Source of the DNA: Nitrospirota bacterium | GTDB taxonomy: Bacteria; Nitrospirota; Thermodesulfovibrionia; Thermodesulfovibrionales; Magnetobacteriaceae | Assembly: GCA_015233485.1 (NCBI GenBank) | Contig: JADFXO010000200.1 | Coordinates: forward strand, 1 to 7,180 | Direction: 5' to 3' | Length of the DNA: 7,180 nt | Shown here: positions 1-6,045 of the stretch, piece after piece | Numbering within the stretch: the stretch's first letter is position 1 | Layout: every line of letters starts with the position of its first letter | Program-made: the position numbers and the translations under genes | The notes under the pieces: generated by a model | What the model was told of the DNA's origin: nothing | Seen by the model: only the letters and a program-made list of their open reading frames with translations | Databases searched by the model: none

Positions 1-125
1 GTAAACGTCACCGGCTGGCCTTGCAAAATGCTGCCTATATCGGCTTCATTAACCGAGAGCCAGAGCTGGATGCGCTTTAAATCTGTCGCAATCAGAAACA
101 GGCTTGTGGCAGACATACTCGACAC
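1..125 (-). CDS. Partial MacA/HlyD-like membrane fusion (efflux adaptor) protein, N-terminally short
   Basis: The reading frame begins at GTG (125-123), or at an ATG three codons later (116-114), and runs off the left edge after about 41 codons. It contains LFLIATDL, VNEADIGSI and GQPVTF. From family knowledge these match the start of the beta-barrel domain of MacA/HlyD-type periplasmic adaptors, which link an inner-membrane transporter to an outer-membrane channel. In full-length members this segment follows an N-terminal membrane anchor, a lipoyl-like domain and a coiled-coil hairpin. Here none of these is present: an in-frame TGA lies immediately upstream of an AGGAGG ribosome site, four bases from the GTG. 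The fragment is therefore either a standalone beta-barrel ORF or the remnant of a truncated adaptor. A perfect promoter 74 bases upstream suggests it is still transcribed. The family call is fairly sure; whether the gene is functional is open. Confidence 0.6.
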   Translation of the reverse strand, partial: MSSMSATSLFLIATDLKRIQLWLSVNEADIGSILQGQPVTF

Positions 126-127
126 AA

Positions 128-133
128 TTCCTC
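128..133 (-). promoter_or_regulatory. Strong Shine-Dalgarno deciding the GTG start of the adaptor fragment
   Basis: The minus strand reads TGAGGAGGAATTGTG. AGGAGG is a full anti-16S match lying a few bases before the GTG at 125. The TGA that overlaps it closes the frame upstream, so this ORF cannot extend further 5' in the same frame. This supports translation starting inside what is normally the middle of an adaptor protein. Confidence 0.6.
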
Positions 134-198
134 CTCACAACAATTATAATGATTCAGGCAGCCGCCCTTAGTTGGCACATAATGCAGCCAACCAATAT

Positions 199-227
199 AT
201 TATAACACTTAAATGATTATTTGTCAA
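199..227 (-). promoter_or_regulatory. Consensus sigma-70 promoter for the adaptor fragment
   Basis: On the minus strand a perfect -35 box TTGACA (227-222) and a perfect -10 box TATAAT (204-199) are separated by exactly 17 bases. The predicted transcript start is near 192, giving a leader of about 67 bases before the GTG at 125. It is the best match to the housekeeping promoter consensus in the window. It lies in an AT-rich stretch between the two minus-strand genes. No terminator hairpin for the upstream gene (stop at 307) is evident in this gap. Confidence 0.75.
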
Positions 228-306
228 GCAATAAGTATTATAATATTATGGCGATAACAAATCTTGTGGTTGTTTGATGGAATTGCAGCGGTTATTTATG
301 TCCGGG

Positions 307-1188
307 TTACGTTACAGGGGCGTCTTGGGCGCGGCCTGCTAATTTTGCCTGGTCGGCCATCATTTGCCTGATCTTTGTATTGGCGCCGCGCAGGCGTCTG
401 CTGAAGATATGCGTCAGTTTCTTAAAGAGTTTAAGGGTAACAATGTCGTCGTAGCCCTCCATGATTCTCTTGTCGAACTCAAGCAATACGGTATCGTCGT
501 AGGCCTTTGCCCTTGCCGTTCGTGGAGAGCCGTCGAGAATGGACATCTCGCCGAAACAACTGCCGCGCTTTAACCGCGCCAGCACCTGTTCCCGTTTTTT
601 GTTAACCATCTGTGATATGACAATAATGCCATCCACTATGACATAGAATCTATCTCCCGGCTGGCCGTCCTCGAAGATGATGTCGCTTTCTTTGTAGTTT
701 CTGCACTTGCTTATTTTCAGGAGCGTTATCAGCTCTTCGTCGGTCAAAAAAGAAAAGAAGTCCAGTTCCCTGATCTTTCTGATTGTCTTACTAACGGCCA
801 TTGGAACGCTCCTGATAGAGTCTTCTATGGCCTTTTCCATCTCGTTGAGCTGGAATGGGTATTTTATTATTGCGGTAACGCCGTCTCTGTACATTTTTTT
901 AAGGTCTTGCACTGCAATTTCGCTGTCTATCAGGAGTATTACTTTGACGGGAACCTGGCCGGGGTTTTCTCTTAAGGTATCAAGAAATCCCCCTTCAAAC
1001 ATATTAATGGTATTGTAATCAGCAAAAAGCAGGTCGAACTTCTCGGATTTAAGCACATTAAATACACGTGCCGGCACGGAAACCCCTGTGATACTCCCAT
1101 ACCCCAGGTACTGCAAAACACCCTTCGTGGCATCGATACTCTTCTGATCGAAGTGTAAAATAAGCATTCGTAAACTCTTCTCAGCCAT
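307..1188 (-). CDS. Receiver domain fused to a cyclic-nucleotide-binding domain (signalling protein)
   Basis: This 293-residue protein has two domains. Residues about 7-125 form a CheY-like receiver: Asp57 (FADYN) sits at the phosphoacceptor position and Lys109 (IIKYPF) at the conserved lysine. The usual acidic pair after strand 1 is reduced to a single Asp14 (LILHFD). Residues about 142-255 form a cNMP-binding beta-barrel; the phosphate-binding cassette FGEMSILDGSPRTARA (212-227) keeps the Gly-Glu and Arg-Thr-Ala residues expected for cAMP or cGMP binding. The C-terminal tail holds two short helices and no helix-turn-helix, so it is not a CRP-type transcription factor. A phosphorylation- and nucleotide-sensing cytoplasmic module acting through protein contacts is inferred. 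The annotated ATG at 1188 has no good ribosome site. Met8 at 1167 follows a purine-rich GAGAAGAG at 7-base spacing and could be the true start. No kinase or cyclase is adjacent. Confidence 0.85.
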   Translation of the reverse strand: MAEKSLRMLILHFDQKSIDATKGVLQYLGYGSITGVSVPARVFNVLKSEKFDLLFADYNTINMFEGGFLDTLRENPGQVPVKVILLIDSEIAVQDLKKMYRDGVTAIIKYPFQLNEMEKAIEDSIRSVPMAVSKTIRKIRELDFFSFLTDEELITLLKISKCRNYKESDIIFEDGQPGDRFYVIVDGIIVISQMVNKKREQVLARLKRGSCFGEMSILDGSPRTARAKAYDDTVLLEFDKRIMEGYDDIVTLKLFKKLTHIFSRRLRGANTKIRQMMADQAKLAGRAQDAPVT

Positions 1189-1194
1189 ATCTTA

Positions 1195-1224
1195 ATACTA
1201 AATCACGCGCTCTGGTATTGTCAA
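1195..1224 (-). promoter_or_regulatory. Probable promoter of the receiver/cNMP-binding gene
   Basis: The minus strand has TTGACA (1224-1219), an 18-base spacer and TAGTAT (1200-1195), which matches four of six -10 positions. The predicted transcript start is near 1188, on the annotated ATG. The mRNA would be leaderless for that start, or would have a leader of about 21 bases containing GAGAAGAG if translation begins at Met8 (1167). It is divergent from the promoter of the ribbon-helix-helix gene. Confidence 0.5.
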
Positions 1225-1275
1225 GTGGCCCTCATTGCTTGTGCCAAGCCCGAAACGAGGATGGGGAACGCGGAG

Positions 1276-1303
1276 TAAAAAATCTGGAAGCCCAAATTTT
1301 TTA
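1276..1303. repeat. A/T inverted repeat next to the ribbon-helix-helix promoter
   Basis: TAAAAAAT (1276-1283) and its exact reverse complement ATTTTTTA (1296-1303) flank a 12-base centre. The right arm ends two bases before the -35 box at 1306, at about -38 to -45 relative to the predicted start. This is where an A/T-rich UP element contacts RNA polymerase alpha subunits. It could also serve as an operator for the adjacent ribbon-helix-helix protein, since such proteins usually bind short inverted repeats in their own promoters. Which role applies cannot be told from sequence. Confidence 0.45.
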
Positions 1304-1305
1304 TC

Positions 1306-1334
1306 TTGACAACCACTTCATGTTATGCTATGAT
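1306..1334 (+). promoter_or_regulatory. Strong promoter of the ribbon-helix-helix gene
   Basis: TTGACA (1306-1311), a 17-base spacer and TATGAT (1329-1334) are preceded by the extended -10 dinucleotide TG (1326-1327). The predicted transcript start is 1341 or 1342, coinciding with the ATG at 1342. The frame can be read upstream to a TTG at 1306, but that codon is part of the -35 box, which argues against it as the start. Confidence 0.7.
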
Positions 1335-1341
1335 AGTAAGT

Positions 1342-1518
1342 ATGACAACTGATAGTAAACTTAAACAGCGAGCAACCTTTTTTCTTAATCCTGATATCGT
1401 TAAGCAGGCCAAGGCCCAGGCTATAATTGAGGGACGCAGCTTAACGGATTTAGTAGAAAAGGCATTAATTAAGTACTTGCCTGAGGAGACAACAATCAGG
1501 AAGACCGCCATTATTTAG
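1342..1518 (+). CDS. Small ribbon-helix-helix protein, antitoxin-like
   Basis: This 58-residue protein has the pattern of a MetJ/Arc-type ribbon-helix-helix DNA-binding domain. A strand at about residues 9-15 (QRATFFL) is followed by helix 1 (about 17-30), the turn EGRSLTD and helix 2 (about 34-46, ending ALIKYL). Such proteins dimerise, insert the paired strands into the DNA major groove, and often act as the antitoxin and autorepressor of toxin-antitoxin operons. The ATG at 1342 is chosen because further upstream codons lie inside the promoter. No ribosome site precedes it and the predicted transcript begins at 1341-1342, so the mRNA is probably leaderless. No toxin-like ORF follows: the next 300 bases hold no supported gene. 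It may be an orphan antitoxin or a standalone repressor. The fold is fairly certain; the toxin-antitoxin role is inference. Confidence 0.75.
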   Translation: MTTDSKLKQRATFFLNPDIVKQAKAQAIIEGRSLTDLVEKALIKYLPEETTIRKTAII

Positions 1519-1823
1519 CTGGTTTGCCCAAGGTTCGGAAACAGCCTCAGTTCTTGAGCCGTTCGCGCTATGTGCGATTGTCGCGCAGGCTATCATGGCT
1601 TTGGGAACAATAAGATGTGGCGTGTATCCCCTGTTTTCGTCAAGCTGGTGAGTGTATCCTGCGGCGGGCAAAATCAAGCAGAAGAGGTTGCCTGATATGT
1701 CTTGCTCAAGGGTATGGTATATAGGGAAGTTTTGGACAGCTCACCGTAAAACATATGCTGGATTCCTGCTTTCGCAGGAATGACAGAATTATTTAATATT
1801 ACTCATTTAGCAGCAACCTGGTA
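1519..1823. other. Intergenic stretch without a supported gene
   Basis: This 305-base gap separates the plus-strand ribbon-helix-helix gene from the convergent minus-strand thioesterase gene. Short open frames on both strands show no recognisable motif, no good ribosome site and no promoter. The only structured element seen is the hairpin near 1762-1781. No T-rich tract after a stem marks a clear intrinsic terminator for either flanking gene. It could hold decayed sequence, but nothing identifiable. Confidence 0.5.
1759..1785. repeat. REP-like palindromic repeat with 8-bp stem
   Basis: ATTCCTGC (1762-1769) pairs with GCAGGAAT (1774-1781) around a TTTC loop. The flanks read CTGG before and GACA after, giving the CTGGATTCCTGC...GCAGGAATGAC form. 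Closely similar palindromes are familiar as dispersed intergenic repeats in many bacterial genomes. It lies 40 bases beyond the thioesterase stop codon and between convergent genes, so it could also stabilise or end transcripts from either side. Neither side is followed by a proper T-tract. Confidence 0.6.
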
Positions 1824-2225
1824 TTACGCATGTGCCCGAATGGCCTCAGTCATTTCTTTGGACATCTTCTTAGGTTTCATTTCAGTCCCGACGGTTGCCA
1901 GCCTTACCTTCGCGGTCGATATTTTTGTCTCTGTGTCTTTGATGTATATTTTATGCGCGAAGGTTATTGAGGCCGGCGTTATCTCCTCTATTTCCGTATG
2001 GACGGTTATTATGTCGGCGTATCTGGCCGGTTTGTGATACCTTATATCGACGCTTACGACTACAAAAAATATCCTCTCGTTCATCAAATCGAGGATTCTT
2101 ATGCCGCGCCTTTCAAGGAAATCCGTCCTCGCCCTCTCCAGAAACCCCATATACTTGCCGTAGTAAACCACGCCACCGCAGTCCGTGTCCTCGTAGTATA
2201 TCCTTATGTCGATTGCGTCGGCCAT
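1824..2225 (-). CDS. ybgC: YbgC/FcbC-type hotdog-fold acyl-CoA thioesterase
   Basis: This 133-residue single-domain protein has the length expected of the 4HBT thioesterase family. The N-terminal motif YYEDTDCGGVVYYGKY (residues 10-25) carries the catalytic Asp at residue 15, equivalent to the Asp of E. coli YbgC, and is followed by the family's ERAR segment (about 30-33). Family members hydrolyse acyl-CoA thioesters in the cytoplasm. E. coli YbgC is encoded with tol-pal and has been linked to phospholipid metabolism. Here the gene is last in a lipid and envelope operon, 13 bases after rseP, which fits an acyl-chain or lipid housekeeping role, though the true substrate cannot be read from sequence. 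The ATG at 2225 is preceded by a GGTGA ribosome site. The residue before Tyr25 is Lys24, where relatives often have Asn or Ser. No tol or pal gene is visible in the window. Confidence 0.82.
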   Translation of the reverse strand: MADAIDIRIYYEDTDCGGVVYYGKYMGFLERARTDFLERRGIRILDLMNERIFFVVVSVDIRYHKPARYADIITVHTEIEEITPASITFAHKIYIKDTETKISTAKVRLATVGTEMKPKKMSKEMTEAIRAHA

Positions 2226-2238
2226 TTATTCACCAATT

Positions 2239-3321
2239 CTACGGCAGTTTCTCTCCCGTAATTATGCGTATTACGTCGTTATACATCGCGAAGGCCATCA
2301 GCATCAGCAAGAGCGCCAGACCTATTTTTTGCGATATGGCAATGGCCTGCTCACTTAACGGCTTCTTCCTTACCGCCTCAATAGCCAGATAGAGCATGTG
2401 CCCGCCGTCCAGTATCGGTATCGGAAACAGGTTAAACACGCCGAGGTTTATGCTGATTACGGCCATGAACATTATAAAGCTCAGAAAGCCGCCCGATGAC
2501 TGTTTGGCCGCCATCTGAAATATCATAATAGGGCCGCCTATTGTGTTTGCCGGTATGACGTGCTGGAAGAGTTTTACAATGGAAAGCAGCAACAGAACGA
2601 TTACTTCCCATGTCTTTTTAAATCCCATGGCGATGGACTCAAAGACGCCGTAGGTGACTTTATTGGCGTCCCCGCTTGGAGATATTCCAATCAGCCCCAT
2701 GCGCACCTCTTCGCCAAATAGGTTTTTGGATGCCTTGTTCTCTGGCGTTATGGTGAGCTGCCGGCTTGTGCCGTCTGTCCCCTTGATTGTGAAATCGAGG
2801 GCCTTGCCCGGGCTGTCGTGGATTATCTCTGTCATCTCATCCCAGTATTTGACCTTAGTGCCGCCTACCTGCGTTACCATGTCGCCTGGTTTCAGTCCCG
2901 CAGCTGCCGCCGGTGAGTCTTTTACCGCCTCGCCAACCACCGAAAGATACCTTGGAACGCCGGTAAAAAATATTACACTAAACAACAACACGGCAAAGAA
3001 TATGTTAAACAAAGACCCTGCACAGACCACAATAGCGCGTTTGTAAATAGGCTGGGCAAAGAATGCCCTGTCCTTTTCCTCTATGTCCTGCGTTTCCTCG
3101 GCGCTCGCCATCTCATCTCCGTGCATCTTCACATAGCCGCCCACCAAAAAGGCCGACAGCACATACTCTGTGTCTCCGTATCTCCTGCCTATTAACTTCG
3201 GACCCATCCCCAGAGAAAACTTCGTCACCTTTATACCCACTGCCTTTGCAAAGATAAAGTGCCCAAGTTCGTGCACAAATATCAATACCCCTAAAAGAAG
3301 TACCGCATACACTATTGTCAT
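2239..3321 (-). CDS. rseP: RseP family site-2 intramembrane zinc metalloprotease, one PDZ domain
   Basis: This 360-residue inner-membrane protein has the HELGH zinc-binding active site in its first membrane segment (residues 17-21). The third zinc-ligand motif, NLFPIPILDG, lies at 297-306, with Asp305 as the ligand. A hydrophobic segment at about 95-120 precedes one PDZ domain (about 125-205, with AGLKPGDMV), and further membrane segments lie near 230-250, 275-300 and 325-350. E. coli RseP is about 450 residues with two PDZ domains; the shorter one-PDZ form is common in other phyla. The enzyme cuts transmembrane anti-sigma factors and leftover signal peptides after a first cut by another protease. 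The start ATG follows the dxr stop by two bases and uses the GGGGGT ribosome site inside the end of dxr, so the two genes are translationally close. No anti-sigma substrate gene is present in the window. Confidence 0.94.
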   Translation of the reverse strand: MTIVYAVLLLGVLIFVHELGHFIFAKAVGIKVTKFSLGMGPKLIGRRYGDTEYVLSAFLVGGYVKMHGDEMASAEETQDIEEKDRAFFAQPIYKRAIVVCAGSLFNIFFAVLLFSVIFFTGVPRYLSVVGEAVKDSPAAAAGLKPGDMVTQVGGTKVKYWDEMTEIIHDSPGKALDFTIKGTDGTSRQLTITPENKASKNLFGEEVRMGLIGISPSGDANKVTYGVFESIAMGFKKTWEVIVLLLLSIVKLFQHVIPANTIGGPIMIFQMAAKQSSGGFLSFIMFMAVISINLGVFNLFPIPILDGGHMLYLAIEAVRKKPLSEQAIAISQKIGLALLLMLMAFAMYNDVIRIITGEKLP

Positions 3322-3323
3322 AT

Positions 3324-4526
3324 TTAATTACCCCCGCCGGAATTTTCTTTCGCAATTTTCTGTGCCGTGCGCCTTGCCCATTGATCGGCCTCAAAGACCG
3401 CATCGAGCCGCGCCCCGGTTACACTGTGTCTCATCATTACCTCTTCTATAATAACAGGTATTTGCGTAAAATTAATAACGCCTTTTAAAAACAAATAGAC
3501 CAGCTCCTCGTTTGCCGCGTTGATAGCAGCCGGCATTGTGCCGCCTGCCTTCAGCGCCTCATATGCAAGAGCCATACATGGGAATGCCTCAGTGTCCGGT
3601 GTGTGAAACGTCAGGGCGGAGATTTCCTCAAGCCGCAGCCTCTCTATCACGCCTTCCATCCTGTCCGGATAAGCCATGGCGTATGCAATCGGCCCTTTCA
3701 TATCCGGCACAGACAACTGTCCGAGCAGGCTGCCGTCAATCAGCTCCACAAGCGAGTGCACTATGCTCTGAGGATGAATGAGCACATCTATGGAGCCGGG
3801 CGCTATATCGAACAGATGGTGCGCCTCTATCACCTCAAGCCCCTTGTTCATCAATGTGGCGCTGTCAATGGTTATCTTGTTTCCCATGCTCCAGTTGGGG
3901 TGTCTTAGGGCGTCGGTAGCCGTGACGGCCTTTAGGGCGTCACGGCCTCTGCCGAAAAACGGCCCTCCTGATGCCGTAAGGATGAGCCTCCTTATGTGGG
4001 CCTTAGGGCGGCCATCAAGGCACTGAAATATGGCGCTGTGTTCGCTGTCAACGGGCAACATCTTTACTTTATTTTTTTTGGCCTCTTCCATTACCGCGGC
4101 ACCGGCCATTACAAGGGTTTCCTTATTGGCCAGCCCTATGTCCTTGCCAGCCTTGATCGCGGCAAGGGTCGGTGAAAGGCCGGAGGCCCCTACGATTGCT
4201 GATATAACAAAGTCCGCCTTTTCGTATGCCGCCGCCTCGCAAACGCCCTCCTGTGAGCTGAGCACATTGAGTTTCCGGCCATCAATGCCGGTAATGCCGG
4301 TCTCTTTGACCCATTGCCTGAGTTCGATGGCGCTTTGTTCGTCCGCGACGCCCACTATCTCAGGCCTGAAGGCAACGATTTGCCGCTTTATCAGTTCGAC
4401 ACTCTTATTGGCGGCAAGGGAGACTATCTTGAACCTGCCGCCTGAGTTTGCAATAACCTCAAGCGCACTCCGCCCTATCGAGCCTGTGCTTCCCAACAGC
4501 GTTATATATTTTATGCCGCTATTCAT
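3324..4526 (-). CDS. dxr: 1-deoxy-D-xylulose 5-phosphate reductoisomerase (MEP pathway)
   Basis: Dxr catalyses the NADPH- and metal-dependent conversion of DXP to 2-C-methyl-D-erythritol 4-phosphate, the first committed step of MEP isoprenoid synthesis, in the cytoplasm. With the ATG at 4526 the protein has 400 residues, the usual length. The NADPH-binding loop GSTGSIG is at 12-18 and ANKE at 133-136. The metal ligands are Asp160 and Glu162 (VDSEHSAIFQ) and Glu231 (MNKGLEVIEAHH); the substrate-binding segments TASGGPF (184-190) and the region around Asn227 and Lys228 are intact. A frame extension to TTG at 4541 is possible but adds five residues without family support. The ATG overlaps the cdsA stop by eight bases and has no separate ribosome site, so coupled re-initiation is likely. 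Its product ultimately supplies the isoprenoid units UppS consumes. All key residues are present, so it should be active. Confidence 0.97.
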   Translation of the reverse strand: MNSGIKYITLLGSTGSIGRSALEVIANSGGRFKIVSLAANKSVELIKRQIVAFRPEIVGVADEQSAIELRQWVKETGITGIDGRKLNVLSSQEGVCEAAAYEKADFVISAIVGASGLSPTLAAIKAGKDIGLANKETLVMAGAAVMEEAKKNKVKMLPVDSEHSAIFQCLDGRPKAHIRRLILTASGGPFFGRGRDALKAVTATDALRHPNWSMGNKITIDSATLMNKGLEVIEAHHLFDIAPGSIDVLIHPQSIVHSLVELIDGSLLGQLSVPDMKGPIAYAMAYPDRMEGVIERLRLEEISALTFHTPDTEAFPCMALAYEALKAGGTMPAAINAANEELVYLFLKGVINFTQIPVIIEEVMMRHSVTGARLDAVFEADQWARRTAQKIAKENSGGGN

Positions 4527-5313
4527 AATGTATATTAACAAGCAAGATTAGATAATACAGCACTGGGGCGGCGATAAGCATCCCGTCAACCTTGTCCAGT
4601 ATCCCTCCGTGCCCCGGAAGGAAACTCCCTGAGTCCTTGATGTTTCTGTCCCTTTTGAACATCGACTCGATGAGGTCGCCTATGATACCCAATACACCCA
4701 ACACTATGCCTACGGCTATGGTTGTCATATAAGCAATCTGGAATTTGAAGCCGATTTTTAATATTACCGCCGAGGCGGCGCCTCCTATAAGTGCGGCCAC
4801 AGCCCCTTCGACGGTCTTATTCGGGCTGACGCGTTCGTAGAGTTTTCTGCGGCCTACCGCCTTGCCGATGTATAAGGCGGCGCTGTCCGCGCCCCATATC
4901 ACAAACATCAGGAACAAGACAACCTCCGGGGCGATTGCCCTAAGTTTTATAAAGTAACTCAAAGACACCGGAATGTAAAACAAGCCCGCAAGAAATGGGG
5001 CTATATCGAACAGGGCATTGTCCGGCCCTTTGCGGTCAAACAGCCGAATCACCTCGCATCCCATGAACATAGCGGCGAACACATAGGCCGGTATCTCGTT
5101 ATATTCGTATGTCATATACAGGGGAATTAATCCAAGCACTGAAAACACGCGGCGAGGGAGTTCTTTTACGCCGTACATACAGAGGAATTCATCCATGCAG
5201 ATAAAGGCCGCGAAAAACATCAGTATCAGAAAATAGTAATCCGGCAGGTACATAATGTAGGCGTACAAAAGCGGCAATATCAACGCGGCAACGATGAGTC
5301 TTTTTAAGAGCAT
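4519..5313 (-). CDS. cdsA: Phosphatidate cytidylyltransferase (CDP-diacylglycerol synthase)
   Basis: CdsA joins CTP and phosphatidic acid to give CDP-diacylglycerol, the precursor of all major phospholipids, in the inner membrane. The 264-residue protein is strongly hydrophobic, with several predicted membrane segments from residue 4 onward. Near the C-terminus it has the family signature: S217-MFKRDRNIKDSG, then the LPGHGGILDKVD segment ending at Asp243. A conserved SPNKTVEG lies upstream at about 163-170. The signature's usual D-R-x-D end is D-K-V-D here, a conservative change. The ATG at 5313 lies four bases beyond the uppS stop, and the 3' end overlaps dxr by eight bases, so the three genes very likely share one transcript. 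The order uppS-cdsA-dxr-rseP is widespread in bacteria. Confidence 0.96.
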   Translation of the reverse strand: MLLKRLIVAALILPLLYAYIMYLPDYYFLILMFFAAFICMDEFLCMYGVKELPRRVFSVLGLIPLYMTYEYNEIPAYVFAAMFMGCEVIRLFDRKGPDNALFDIAPFLAGLFYIPVSLSYFIKLRAIAPEVVLFLMFVIWGADSAALYIGKAVGRRKLYERVSPNKTVEGAVAALIGGAASAVILKIGFKFQIAYMTTIAVGIVLGVLGIIGDLIESMFKRDRNIKDSGSFLPGHGGILDKVDGMLIAAPVLYYLILLVNIHYE

Positions 5314-5317
5314 CTGC

Positions 5318-6031
5318 TTATGTTTTAGCCTTATCGGGAATCATACCAAAGCGGCGCTGCCTTAGCTTGTAGTCTTCAATGGCATACATGAATTCTTCTT
5401 TTGTAAAATCCGGCCAGAGCGTATCGGTGAAAAACAACTCGGCATACGCGGCCTGCCAGACCAGAAAATTGCTTATTCTCTTTTCGCCGCCGGTTCTGAT
5501 TATCAGATCCACTGGGGTAACGCCTCCCGTGTCAAGGTTCTCCTCAAAGGATTCCTCGTTTACATCTTCCATATCGCCGCCCTTTTCGATGAACCTCTTC
5601 ACCGCCCTGACTATCTCATCCCTGCCGCCGTAGCTGATTGCCATCATCAGATTCATGCCCGTGTTGATACCCGTGATACGCTCCGCCTCTTCCACCAGAT
5701 ATTGTATGTTGCCGGGAAGTTTTTCCTTATTGCCGATAACCTTAAAGACCAATCCCTTGTTTAGCAGGTCTTCTATCTCGGTTTTAAGATAAAAATCGAG
5801 CAGGTCCATCAATGTTATGACCTCATCGTGCGGCCTCTTCCAGTTTTCTATGGAAAAGGCATAGAGGGTGAGGGTTTTAATACCTATGTCGGCGGCGGCT
5901 TCGATTATCTCCTTTGTCCTGCCCGCGCCTTTGCGGTGTCCTTCCACGCGCGGCATACCACGCTGGTTTGCCCATCTGCCGTTGCCATCCATAATTATAC
6001 CCACATGTTTGGGTATGGTATGGTCTATCAA
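5318..6031 (-). CDS. uppS: Undecaprenyl diphosphate synthase (cis-prenyltransferase)
   Basis: UppS adds eight isopentenyl units in cis to farnesyl diphosphate, giving the C55 carrier lipid for peptidoglycan and other surface polymers; it acts at the inner face of the inner membrane. The 237-residue protein is of typical length. It has the catalytic Asp15 in IMDGNGRW (13-20), EGHRKGA with His32 (30-36), and the YAFSxENW motif near 57-64. The diphosphate-binding region RTGGEKRISNF (179-189) includes Arg179 and Arg185, and Glu198 lies in AYAEL. The common RTSGE is RTGGE here. The start codon is TTG at 6031, justified by a GGAGG ribosome site five bases upstream and by alignment with the family N-terminus. 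It is the first recognised gene of the operon; an unknown ORF ends 14 bases upstream. Its own promoter was not found. Confidence 0.96.
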   Translation of the reverse strand: MIDHTIPKHVGIIMDGNGRWANQRGMPRVEGHRKGAGRTKEIIEAAADIGIKTLTLYAFSIENWKRPHDEVITLMDLLDFYLKTEIEDLLNKGLVFKVIGNKEKLPGNIQYLVEEAERITGINTGMNLMMAISYGGRDEIVRAVKRFIEKGGDMEDVNEESFEENLDTGGVTPVDLIIRTGGEKRISNFLVWQAAYAELFFTDTLWPDFTKEEFMYAIEDYKLRQRRFGMIPDKAKT

Positions 6032-6040
6032 TTACACCTC
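6032..6040 (-). promoter_or_regulatory. Ribosome binding site supporting the TTG start of uppS
   Basis: The minus strand reads GGAGGTGTAA immediately before TTG at 6031, so a strong GGAGGT lies about five bases from the codon. No ATG or GTG in the frame between this site and the GIIMDGNGR motif offers a comparable signal. A rare TTG start with a strong ribosome site can lower and tune expression. Confidence 0.65.
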
Positions 6041-6045
6041 CGCCT

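Noticed and set aside
154..180. Eight-codon leader ORF downstream of the consensus promoter
   Set aside because: It lacks a ribosome site and there is no attenuator-like hairpin around it; short ATG-to-stop runs are expected by chance.
1237..1249. GCTTG-TGC-CAAGC short hairpin between the divergent promoters
   Set aside because: A five-base stem with a three-base loop is too weak to claim as an operator or terminator.
1306..1341. Upstream TTG start (1306) or ATG (1330) for the ribbon-helix-helix protein
   Set aside because: Both codons lie inside the predicted -35 and -10 boxes, so they would not be in the transcript.
1465..1677. 70-codon minus-strand open frame overlapping the end of the ribbon-helix-helix gene
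   Set aside because: It has a TTG start, no ribosome site and no recognisable motif, and it overlaps a better-supported gene on the other strand.
1780..2261. Plus-strand open frames across the thioesterase gene
   Set aside because: They are antisense shadows of the hotdog thioesterase, whose catalytic motif and length fix the minus strand as coding.
4527..4541. TTG start at 4541 for dxr
   Set aside because: It adds five residues without family support; the ATG at 4526 places the NADPH loop at the usual distance from the N-terminus.
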